Assembly: GCA_036872755.1 (NCBI GenBank)
Contig: JAVHNS010000008.1
Location: 1,240,001-1,304,000 of the forward strand
Length of the DNA: 64,000 nt
Source of the DNA: Orbilia blumenaviensis
Taxonomy: Eukaryota > Ascomycota > Orbiliomycetes > Orbiliales > Orbiliaceae
Reading direction: 5' to 3'
The number at the start of each line of letters is the position of its first letter. Position 1 is the first letter of the stretch. A model generated the notes under the pieces. That model did not search any database, was not told the DNA's origin, and saw nothing but the letters and a program-made list of their open reading frames with translations. The position numbers and the translations under genes are program-made. Below are positions 55,814 through 64,000 of this stretch, in pieces.

Positions 55814-57535
55814 TTACGATTGACCTGAACGAGGAGAATATCCTCCATTTTTACCATCCTCATAATCATCATAATCATCATCACTATAGTAAAGATATTG
55901 AGGTACCAGACTTTTAGCCGGCGATTTATTTTCCTTCCTTCGCCTTTCAGCCGTATGTCTTCGTAGTCCCGATGGCAACGTAAGTTCCTCTGTTATTTGT
56001 CCCATTTCATCAGGATCGCGCCAGTTCCACTGATTGCGGCCGAGATCCAGGATGCCCTGATCTGCAAGCGCAAACTGCCATTGGATGTTTTCCGACATTC
56101 CCTTCAAAAATCCTCGATTCAAGTTCCCCAGTCCCGGGATGTTTTGCATTGGGAAGGATGTGAATTTTGAGTTCACTGTGGGCTCTTTGATGGAACCGAG
56201 CCCAGGCCTGCTCAGAATATCATCGGATATGGCTTGCCAGTCCCCTCTTCCTGGTCTCTTCTGCTCCCCGGTTCCGTAGTTTGGGGAATTATTAAGCCTT
56301 TCAGACCCAGATCGGCTCCCTGTTCTTAGAAACCGAGGTCGGCCTTCGCTGCCTGCGGCTTCTGATATGTCTTCTATCTTTTCCACGTTCTCCGCCCAGG
56401 TACTCCGTGCCGGGGCTGCCTGGTTACTCACTGTCTCATACTTTACACCCATATTCCCTCCACCTAGTTCTTGGACCTCGAGTTTCACGCCCAGTGGCCC
56501 TGATGGCTCCTGATTACCACTTATCATTTCTTGCCCCTCTTCTACCTTAACATTGTTGGCCGGGAATCGGTAGTTTGACTGGTGTTCCGCCTTGACAGTG
56601 CCACCGAGCGACAGGATATCATCTTCAAGATTCTGGCGATGATTAGGACTTTTGAGCTCTTGGGGAGCCTCCAGTTCCATACCATCGTCATCAATTTCGA
56701 ATATAGCAGCCCATTTAGCCATTGTTGGCTGTCTCACTCCAATTTTGCCCACTCCATTATCTCCACCCCCCCCATTCCCGATCCCAAACACCCTAGCCCA
56801 CCTCTCCGTTGCCTCCTGAATCACCCCAGCACCTCCCTCGACCCCCCTGCCAAATCTATCAAACCCTTCATCCTCCCCTAGGGCATCATACATCAAATTT
56901 TCATCCCTCAAAACCTCTAGCGGCCTATCAAACCTCCCCGTAGTGGTTCTCCACATCTTCACCCTCGCCACCCGAGGATTTACAGCCTTCAAATCATCCC
57001 CCCACCTACCTCTCCCATCAAATGCCATCTGCCCCGGTACTAAATTTAAATATTCAATAAATAGTCTCCATTTCGTAGTTCCGGGCTTTATCTCTTCCCA
57101 AGATTTAAACTTCCATATCGTCCCATCTCTAGCATTATTAGACTCCATCAACCCCATCAAGGGTTCAAAATCCGCAAGTTGGAAGGTATACGGCGCCTCT
57201 GATGGTATATTACAGTATACCACTAATACTGGTAAGTTCCCATGATGATCACACGCAGTGGAGTCAGCGTAGAATAGAAATGCCCAGGGGCCTCTGCTGA
57301 GGAGTTTGTTTGTCCATAGGCGAAGGCCGGTCACCGAGCCGGAGCTGGTGTAGTAGTTTATGCGTTGGCACTGTTTGGGGGTCGTTGGGTCTGTGTATTC
57401 GTATGTTAGGAGGCTAGGGGAGAAGATTGATGATTCCTTTGATCGCAGGAAAGAGTAAGCGTAGGCGTTGATTGTGGAAGGGAGGATTAGGATGGTAGTG
57501 AAAAGGGGGAGTGCGAAGTGGTACCGGTAGTGCAT
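55814..57535 (-). CDS. Secreted protein, unknown family (large form)
   Basis: Single exon, 573 residues. The start is the ATG of MHYRYHFALPLF; an upstream in-frame ATG would place 11 charged residues before the signal peptide. Signal peptide at about 1-25 (FALPLFTTILILPSTINAYA). Residues 25-210 form the likely folded part, with three cysteines (KQCQRI, TACDHHG, VYCNIP) and the blocks VTGLRLWT, GPWAFLFYADSTAC and LNLVPGQMAFD. After 210 the sequence is polar and low in hydrophobics, probably disordered, ending in an acidic Tyr-rich tail (YYSDDDYDDYEDG). Blocks in the first 200 residues recur in the same order in the divergent gene at 58241-59236, so I read the two as distant paralogues. No known domain recognised; function unknown. 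Extracellular location is inferred from the signal peptide. Confidence 0.75.
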   Translation of the reverse strand: MHYRYHFALPLFTTILILPSTINAYAYSFLRSKESSIFSPSLLTYEYTDPTTPKQCQRINYYTSSGSVTGLRLWTNKLLSRGPWAFLFYADSTACDHHGNLPVLVVYCNIPSEAPYTFQLADFEPLMGLMESNNARDGTIWKFKSWEEIKPGTTKWRLFIEYLNLVPGQMAFDGRGRWGDDLKAVNPRVARVKMWRTTTGRFDRPLEVLRDENLMYDALGEDEGFDRFGRGVEGGAGVIQEATERWARVFGIGNGGGGDNGVGKIGVRQPTMAKWAAIFEIDDDGMELEAPQELKSPNHRQNLEDDILSLGGTVKAEHQSNYRFPANNVKVEEGQEMISGNQEPSGPLGVKLEVQELGGGNMGVKYETVSNQAAPARSTWAENVEKIEDISEAAGSEGRPRFLRTGSRSGSERLNNSPNYGTGEQKRPGRGDWQAISDDILSRPGLGSIKEPTVNSKFTSFPMQNIPGLGNLNRGFLKGMSENIQWQFALADQGILDLGRNQWNWRDPDEMGQITEELTLPSGLRRHTAERRRKENKSPAKSLVPQYLYYSDDDYDDYEDGKNGGYSPRSGQS

Positions 57536-58240
57536 GCTGGGTTCACGGTCTTCTCTTCCTGTACACACGCGTATATATTATTCAATAGCGGCACCTACTG
57601 CCTACTAGTACTAAGTACTTAAGTAATTAATTGGTGTTGGATGTGGTATTTGGCTCTGCCCACTACGGGCCTGTGTGGTACCATGGTCTTGTTACACTGA
57701 GGGAGGGAGCTAGTTTGAGACTATTACCTAGGAAACCGGGTATGGGGTGCACTGTGGAAGGACTGTATAAATTGTTTTGGATTTGGTTACACAGACGAGA
57801 ACTAGCGCTATAGCTATAGCTATAGCGAGGCTCTTGTTATGATAAAATATCTTCTATGTGCCTTACTTGCCTGGATCTATACATACATGAAATTTTCAAA
57901 TATACCGCAGGCTTGTCAGTTTATTGATTATTATGATTAGCCTCTGGTCAGCTGGGCCAATACTCGCAATTTTGGTGAATTAGATCACTATATTCACAGA
58001 TAAAGTTTTGAAAAATCCTATTAAGTTTAGCCTTTATATTTTGTAGGTTGAATGAACGCCAATTCTCTCAAATATTTCTACCTTCGATTTTAGAGGTTCT
58101 CGAACTTCATGTTGCAATCTTAATAACGTCTTCATCTTCAATTCGTTGACAACAGCAGTCGCATCTCTGGATGATAAAGGTTCACTGATTAAATAGGGCA
58201 TTTTATACCTGTATCCTGCTAGCTTAGTAAAAAGCCCAGT
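57536..58240. promoter_or_regulatory. Divergent promoter region of the secreted pair
   Basis: A 705-base gap between two divergent start codons. Contains a short palindromic tandem (GCTATA repeated, about 57806-57828). No clear TATA box for the plus-strand gene. Confidence 0.5.
57806..57828. repeat. Palindromic GCTATA tandem
   Basis: Three and a half units of GCTATA which together read the same on both strands (GCGCTATAGCTATAGC...). It sits between divergent promoters. Confidence 0.7.
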
Positions 58241-59236
58241 ATGCGCCATCCATACCTCCTAGCGATAGTCTTCATCTTCTCAAATCCAATATATTCTGCC
58301 TTCGCTTACCTAATAAACTTCCAACGTTCTCAATATCCACAAACACTTGAAGACGAGCAGTACCTTACTCAAACGCCCTCTGATCGGTCATGCATGAGTA
58401 TACATGGCGACCACGACTCTGACGTCTTATCAATCCGCGTGAGAAGCGATGAATCGATCGGCGGTCCGCCACAGGCAATGGCGTTTTTCACAGAGGATGG
58501 TTGTAGTGAAGCCAGCATTGCGTATATAGTCCGATTCTACCAGCTATCCGATAGCATGGAGCAGTCTATATCGCCGTTTGAGGTTGGTCAGGAACTTACC
58601 CAGGGTCCCGGGTGGGATAATACTATGCAAGCGCAATCTTCATATAATTATTATGAAAATATTGGGTATACAAGTGCGCTCTGGGGTGCGGTTGTGGGTT
58701 TGAATTTACAGCCTGGGGACATGGCCCTCAACTACACCTCGGCGGATAGTTCTGGTGTGACAGAATGGCGGATCGCGGAGGGCGTTGTGGCTGTAGAGGA
58801 GAGCCCTAATACACTACAGGAGGGGCTGACGATGGCGCATGATCACCTCGAACCAATGCTCAGCACGAGTTTGCCTAGTATGCCGAAGGAGGAGCGGAAG
58901 TTGATCCAAAATCACTTTCAGGCGCTGGCGCGAGAGTCACCTGCTAGCGAAGAGAGTTTACTAACAACAACTGAATATCTGGATCCCGAGTCTGCATGGA
59001 GAGATGATTTTGTTAGAGGTCATGAGAGGAAGATTAAAATCGGGAAATTGGCTCGGGAAAGAAATCAGTATGGCCCGACTCCAGTAAGGAAGGCCAATCC
59101 GAACATGATTGAGTTGAATCCGCTGGTAAATCTACCAGGACAGTCTCATCTTCAGGATTTAGAGAACCAGAAGGCGTTAACTGCCGAAGACTATCTCAAC
59201 GATAAGGATTGGGATTTGTATCTACCCGATTATTGA
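58241..59236 (+). CDS. Secreted protein, unknown family (short form)
   Basis: Single exon, 331 residues, starting MRHPYLLAIVFIF. Signal peptide at about 1-22 (LLAIVFIFSNPIYSAFA). The folded part, about 23-190, has two cysteines (RSCMSIH and EDGCSE) and the blocks DVLSIRVRSD, GPPQAMAFFTEDGC and LNLQPGDMALN, in the same order and spacing as VTGLRLWT, GPWAFLFYADSTAC and LNLVPGQMAFD in the neighbouring secreted protein. N-glycosylation site NYTS follows. Residues 200-331 are charged and probably extended. Function unknown; the pair likely arose by duplication and then diverged strongly. Confidence 0.75.
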   Translation: MRHPYLLAIVFIFSNPIYSAFAYLINFQRSQYPQTLEDEQYLTQTPSDRSCMSIHGDHDSDVLSIRVRSDESIGGPPQAMAFFTEDGCSEASIAYIVRFYQLSDSMEQSISPFEVGQELTQGPGWDNTMQAQSSYNYYENIGYTSALWGAVVGLNLQPGDMALNYTSADSSGVTEWRIAEGVVAVEESPNTLQEGLTMAHDHLEPMLSTSLPSMPKEERKLIQNHFQALARESPASEESLLTTTEYLDPESAWRDDFVRGHERKIKIGKLARERNQYGPTPVRKANPNMIELNPLVNLPGQSHLQDLENQKALTAEDYLNDKDWDLYLPDY

Positions 59237-59890
59237 GTGTTAGAGATGGCTCTCTCGGGAACGATAACATTTATTACGGGTAATATGGTAACTGGATATT
59301 AATTCTTTCCTTCTTTTTTTTGAAGATAATCGTAATCGTGAGCGCGCTCGAGCACTGGCGGTGAGTTTGCCGCTGTGCCCAGGAACACATATCTAAATGA
59401 GGAACTGCCAAGATTATTATTATTGGCTTCGTCTGAGCCGAGATCTCGTCCCGTGTGTCTAGCCTATTCGCGTATAAAGTTCCTCACATATCCGAGCTGT
59501 TTCTAAGAACTTTGTCCCCTTTCTTTGCAAACCTTCTTGCAGACCTCTTCGGCAGACAATGCGACAGGGCGCATATTTTTCCAAAGACCTAGAGTCTCCC
59601 TTTTACCCCTGTCATCGGGGAATCAGCCTACTGGGTTTTTCGTTTTTGGCCAGTGGGTTTCGCGCGCGGATTAGAGTGCTCCACTGGTAGACCATATGTC
59701 AAAAGAGTAGCTATTCAATGAATTTTTTCTTGCGGTGTATATAAAGGCCCTCATGTCGTGTTTTGAATCCAATATCCGCCGCCCATACTATCGAGGAGCC
59801 TCTCTTGCTATCGAAATTTAATATAAATTATAATATTCCCCCTTTAGATTTTTGTTCCCAGAAAATTTCTATTCTACTCAAATATCCAAA
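59237..59890. other. Intergenic region with TATA promoter
   Basis: No gene. The right part is the promoter of the cysteine-rich secreted protein. Confidence 0.6.
59738..59745 (+). promoter_or_regulatory. TATA box of the cysteine-rich secreted protein
   Basis: TATATAAA, followed by GGCCC, 146 bases upstream of the ATG at 59891. This is the clearest TATA box in the window. Confidence 0.6.
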
Positions 59891-60831
59891 ATGAGAGCCC
59901 ATAGCATCATCTCCTCAGGCATAATTGCCGTTTTCTCAATCTCAGGCTTGGTATTTGCTGCCCCAGCTGCCAGCGCCGCCATAGAAGCCAGTCCGGCGGT
60001 GAATACTACCCCAGATGAGGTCCATGGACTACCCGTAGTTCCAATGGCCTGGCATGCGCCTCCGACAGCTTCAGATGGTACTGAAATTGTACTGACTGGG
60101 ACGATTCAAGTATGCTATACCCATTGGCGCACTTTTGAAATAATACATTTCTAATTCGATACTTGCTAGGATATCACGCCACAGTTTAAAGAACTTGGTC
60201 TCGAGGCCTCTGAAAAGACATCTTCGAACGTATGTGCATAACATAACCATGCGCTCCATACATAATAGTCGTTTATTAGATAGTGGTTCCTTGCTGAGAA
60301 CACGGTTATACATACAGGAACCCTCCCTCGTCAAACGCTACTTCAAGGGCCGACCGGTGTGCACACCTCAAGTTGGACCATTGGTAGGAGCACAATGGAA
60401 AGTTATATATAATGATGGGTATAAGAAACTCCAGCAGATGGCGGGGTGGTTGTAAGTCTCCTCTTTCACAAAAATACGAATAAGATTGGTAGAAATGGAT
60501 GCTGATGGTGTTGGGATTTGGGATTATATAGCTGTGGAGCGGCCCCAAATACCTGCTCGATGGCGTATTGTTCTTCCAATTCTGGGGTTTTCCTTTGCAA
60601 TCAGGTAGGTCTTTATCTCTATATTCAAAGATCTGGTCGACGAGGGAAAAAAAAGAGTGGTTAATTAATCTGGATTGGTTTATTTAGCGCACTACATGGA
60701 TCGGACTCGACTGTGCTAGAGTTGGCATGGCGGCTCGGGAGGTTGCTGGCGATTGTAGCCGCCTCGGACCATATGTTGCTGGATTGTGGAGGGATACGAT
60801 TGGATATACCGTTGAGGTTCATAGGTGCTAA
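59891..60831 (+). CDS. Small secreted cysteine-rich protein, effector-like
   Basis: Five exons, 59891-60109, 60170-60229, 60318-60451, 60532-60604 and 60688-60831, give 209 residues; all phases agree. Signal peptide at about 1-23 (IIAVFSISGLVFAAPA). A pro-region to residue 100 is low in Cys and ends LVKR, a Kex2-type dibasic site. The predicted mature part of 109 residues has eight cysteines: VCTP, FCGAA, TCSM, YCSS, LCNQ, DCAR, DCSR and a final RC at the C-terminus, which could form four disulphides. No known domain recognised. A conserved intron between nearly every pair of cysteines is typical of small fungal secreted proteins. A role in interaction with another organism is plausible but only inferred from these traits. 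Confidence 0.8.
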
Positions 60832-61431
60832 GGCGGGGTTACACGATATTAAGCGGGTTAATATCTTGGGTTTATAAGCATATATGCATACAGGCGCATG
60901 TTCACTTTACTAATATATATACCTAGGTATCTACGGTAGATTTTGTAATTAATAGCAGGGGAGTACACACCCTGAGAAAAGCTTTCGGATCTCTGAAATA
61001 TTAATTATCAATAGGCACTAAAATATTATACATCTATGTTCAAAAATCTATATAATTATGCCGTAATAGAACCGCCAAACGTAACCTGCATTCCAATGGG
61101 ACCGATGCTTTTCTGTTAAACGCAAAAAGGAGAGAAGAATCTGGGGAGGGGTGATCTCGTAAGCTAGCCTTAACGAAGCAGAACATAACCAAGGAGGCCC
61201 ATTTCATATCCCAAACTTCTGCAAATAAAGTGTGGAGACCTGAAGGCAAAAGTGTGGAGAGATCATACCAGCCCAAATAAAACCGATGCATAAAAAATAT
61301 TTAAAAAGAATTTAAAAAAAATTGTTAGGGCGAAAGTGGAAAATGGAAGAGTAAGGAGAATAGGAGGCCGAAATAGAGAAAGAAGGAGAAAAGAAGAAGA
61401 CAAAAAAGAAGAAAAGAATTTATTGGCTTAA
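60832..61431. other. Region between convergent genes
   Basis: 3' flanks of the secreted protein gene and the ABC transporter. Purine-rich near 61340-61410. Contains copy 3 of the dispersed repeat. The 83-codon minus-strand frame here is not supported. Confidence 0.55.
61152..61184 (+). repeat. Dispersed short repeat, copy 3
   Basis: TGATCTCGTAAGCTAGCCTT followed by AACGAAGCAGAACA. It differs from copy 2 only by transitions across the 33 bases compared. Confidence 0.55.
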
Positions 61432-64000
61432 CTAAACGCTCCGATCCAAGCTCTGAGCCAGACACATCTCAAAATACCTGCCCTTCTTCCTCAACAATTC
61501 CGTGTGAGTACCTATTTCTACTATCCTCCCATCCGCGAACACATAGATAACATCTGCCTTCACAACAGTGCTCAAACGATGTGCGACCGCGATAGTGATT
61601 CTACCGTTCTCTTCCTTAGCTTCATCGATCGCTGCTTGAACAAGACGTTCACTTTGCGTATCCAATGCACTAGTTGCCTCATCAAGCAACAATACACGAG
61701 GGTTCCTGATTAGCGCTCTCGCGATGGCTATTCGCTGTCTTTGGCCACCGCTGAACTGTGCGCCATAAGAACCACAGGGTGTTTCAAAGCCTTCGGGGAG
61801 GCCCATAACGAAGTCATAGGCATTAGCCATCTTACAAGCCGTTTTAAGCTCTTCGAGGGTAGGTTCATGTTCCAGACCAAGGCCGATGTTTTCTTTGACA
61901 GAGCCTTGGTAAAGAGTCGGTTCTTGCTGGACGAGTGATAAGTGACGACGATAGAGTTTGGGGGAGAAGGATTTGATGTCTTGTCCGCCGAGACTAATCT
62001 GGCCGTATGTCGGGTCGTAGTAGCGTTCGAGAAGAGAAATGACGGTGGTTTTACCGCAGCCAGAAGCACCGACGAGGGCGATGAATTGTGAGGGTTTGAT
62101 CTAGGAGTTCCAAAGTTAGTAGGCTATAGTTGATTTGAAGGTAAGAAATCAGACATACCTGAATATCAATACCCTTCAAAACACGGTTTTGTTGTCGTTG
62201 AGGGTATGCAAAATCCACGGATTCCAGAGCGACATCATTATCCCCGTCTGGTCCCTGGTCTTTATTCTCATCATTAACGGCGATAGTTGGCCGCAAGGTT
62301 CGTGCCCAGAGGATGAAGTTAGCTCCCTCGGCCGCCTTTGTCAAGCTGGTTGTATATCCGAAAAACTGTCCTGCAGCCTGACCAGCAAAGATAACACCGA
62401 TGAAGATGATGAAGAACTGCTGGGTGTCGTATTCACCGCTGGCTAGGAGTTTAGCGCCATACCAGAATCCCAGGGCCATGACGAGGAAGTCGAGAGATTG
62501 AGAGACTGAATAGAAGAACATCCTAATCAAAATACCGCGGAAGGAGTTGTTAACAACTTCGCCGAGTTTTTCTTTGAAGGCGTGGAGAATTTCCTCTTCG
62601 AGGGTCAAAGATGCAACAGTGCGGATGGCAGCAATGGATTCGCTAGCAATACTGGCGCTTTGGGCGAAACGGTCGCCGTTCTCTTCGTCAAGCTTGAGTT
62701 CGAGTCGGATACGGTAGTATCCTGCGGCGATGAGCGGGATCATACCACCGGAGAGAACAACTAGGGCTAGCTTCCAACCAGAGGCGAGAGCCATGATCGA
62801 GCTGCCGACAACGTTACAAATAACCATTAACATTAGAGGGAGGTTCATAGATAGAAGCTCCATTAGCTGTTGTGGGAGGGCAGATAGCTTGGCAGTGAGT
62901 GCGCCAGAAGAGTTCTCTTCATGGTCAAAGAAGGTCATATCCTGGCTCAAGGCGATATCCATAATCTCTTTGCGGTATTTGTGACTGATAATCTGAGCTT
63001 CGAGGTTGACTATGTATCCAAGGGGAGCATAGACGGCTACCGAGCCGATGGCGAGTATGAAAAACATGAGGGCCCAGAAGTTGGCGCTACGGGTTGCACT
63101 TTGGTAGACTGCGCTATCTTCAGGAGTGAACACTTCGAAAACTCGAGAAAAGAGAATGGCTTGGGCAGGGTAGATAGCGGCACCAGCAGCGCAAAGGAAG
63201 GATACAAAGGCCATTTTCCCATATATCTCCTTTTGCTCGGCTAGGAAGATCCAGATACATTTGGTAATACCATAACGAAGGGTGCCTTCTGTCATTGCCT
63301 TCTTTGCTGCAGCGGAGGCCTCAGCTTTGGATGCAACGGTTTTAGTACGAGAAAGTGCAAGATGGTCTTCGTTTTCCTCTTCCGCACCGTCTTCCTGGTC
63401 AGAGTTCCACCCAGCAGACTTCTCGCCCTTGTCTCCAAGATCTTGAGCACGAACAAGTGCGGCATAGTGACGATCTAGAGCAACAAGTTCCTCATGGGAT
63501 CCCTGTTCAACGATTTCTCCATTTGACATGACGGCGATGTTCTCAGCCTTCTTGATAGTAGAGAGGCGATGCGCGATAGTGATTGTAGTTCTGCCCTCTG
63601 AAACACGGTTCAAAGCTTCCTGAACGATCTTCTCAGCTTTGGGATCAAGGGCGCTGGTAGCTTCGTCAAGGAGAAGGATCTTTGGGTTGGAAATAATACT
63701 GCGGGCGATAGCGACACGTTGTTTCTGACCTCCACTGAGTTTTCCGGCACGTTCACCAACTTGGGTATCATAGCCATCCGGGAGCTGTAAAATGAAATCG
63801 TGGGCATTACTGAGAATGCAGGCTTCTTGAACGAGTTTTTTCTTTTCTTCCTCTGGGAGGGCACGTTGGTCATCAAGGAGGCCACGGCAGACGTTTTCAT
63901 AAACGGTACCGGCAAAGAGGACTGGCTCCTGTTGAACGAGGCGAATTTGGGAGCGAAGCCATTTAAGGTTGTAGTCTTTTAATTCTTTGCCATCAAGCTT
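61432..64000 (-). CDS. ABC-B (MDR/P-glycoprotein type) transporter, N-terminal part missing at window edge
   Basis: Two exons are visible, 64000-62159 (open at the window end) and 62100-61432, joined in phase 0 (donor GTATGT, acceptor TCCTAG). The 836 residues seen begin inside the first nucleotide-binding domain: Q-loop LVQQEPVLFAG, signature LSGGQKQRVAIAR, Walker B ILLLDEATSALD, and H-loop IAHRLSTI. An acidic linker follows (DGAEEENED). Then comes the second membrane domain with about six hydrophobic segments (from MAFVSFLCAAGAAIYPAQAI to FIIFIGVIFAGQAAGQFFG), and the second nucleotide-binding domain with Walker A VGASGCGKTT, signature FSGGQRQRIAIAR, Walker B VLLLDEATSALD and switch VAHRLSTV. 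Both ATP sites look intact. Full-length fungal relatives have about 1300 residues, so roughly a third is outside the window. It exports hydrophobic or peptide-like compounds across the plasma membrane; substrate unknown. Confidence 0.92.

Noticed and set aside
1..64000. CRISPR array, rRNA genes, or bacterial operon structure
   Set aside because: No regularly spaced identical repeats with unique spacers, no rRNA sequence, and introns in most genes show a eukaryotic nuclear origin.

Overview
The window is nuclear DNA of a filamentous ascomycete (Pezizomycotina). Reasons: short introns of about 50-220 bases with GTRNGT donors and CTAAC-like branch sites; a fungal STAND/NACHT-ankyrin gene; RBM39/Rsd1, TauD, A1 aspartic-protease-like and full-length ABC-B transporter families; pyrimidine-rich 5' leaders. 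The glutamine- and proline-rich proteins, the fungal-only families and the number of orphan secreted proteins would fit an Orbilia-type fungus, but I cannot fix the genus from sequence alone. I reconstructed 17 credible protein genes, most with a splice model that keeps frame through every exon, plus one doubtful small frame.

Layout. 0-4.8 kb: a decayed tRNA-like stretch, an orphan repeat protein on the minus strand, and a 304-base miniature inverted-repeat element flanked by TTAA. 4.8-18.7 kb: an innate-immunity-like block. It holds a minus-strand protein with a STAND-type helical N-terminus followed by Tudor/Agenet-like modules, a divergent SET-MYND methyltransferase, and a 2260-residue NACHT-ankyrin receptor in eight exons whose Walker A loop lies in a 25-base micro-exon. 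19-36 kb: long intergenic regions with microsatellites around a Pro/Gln-rich Hsp70-like ATPase, a Gln-rich coiled-coil protein, and a Fic-domain-like protein whose catalytic motif looks destroyed. 36-45 kb: a small conserved fungal protein, a membrane-anchored aspartic-protease-like protein without its catalytic motifs, and an RBM39/Rsd1 splicing factor. 47-54 kb: a TauD-type dioxygenase, a convergent Zn-cluster-like regulator, and a GNAT acetyltransferase. 54-64 kb: a decayed minisatellite, two divergently transcribed and distantly similar secreted proteins, a cysteine-rich secreted protein with a Kex2-type site, and the C-terminal two thirds of an ABC-B multidrug transporter running off the right edge.

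How the parts may fit. The STAND-like pair resembles fungal non-self recognition machinery. The right end (three secreted proteins, exporter, dioxygenase, acetyltransferase) has the look of an environment- or host-facing accessory region. Both links are inference from position and family, not demonstrated. Short repeat copies in the window differ only or almost only by C/T and G/A transitions, which suggests past repeat-induced point mutation.
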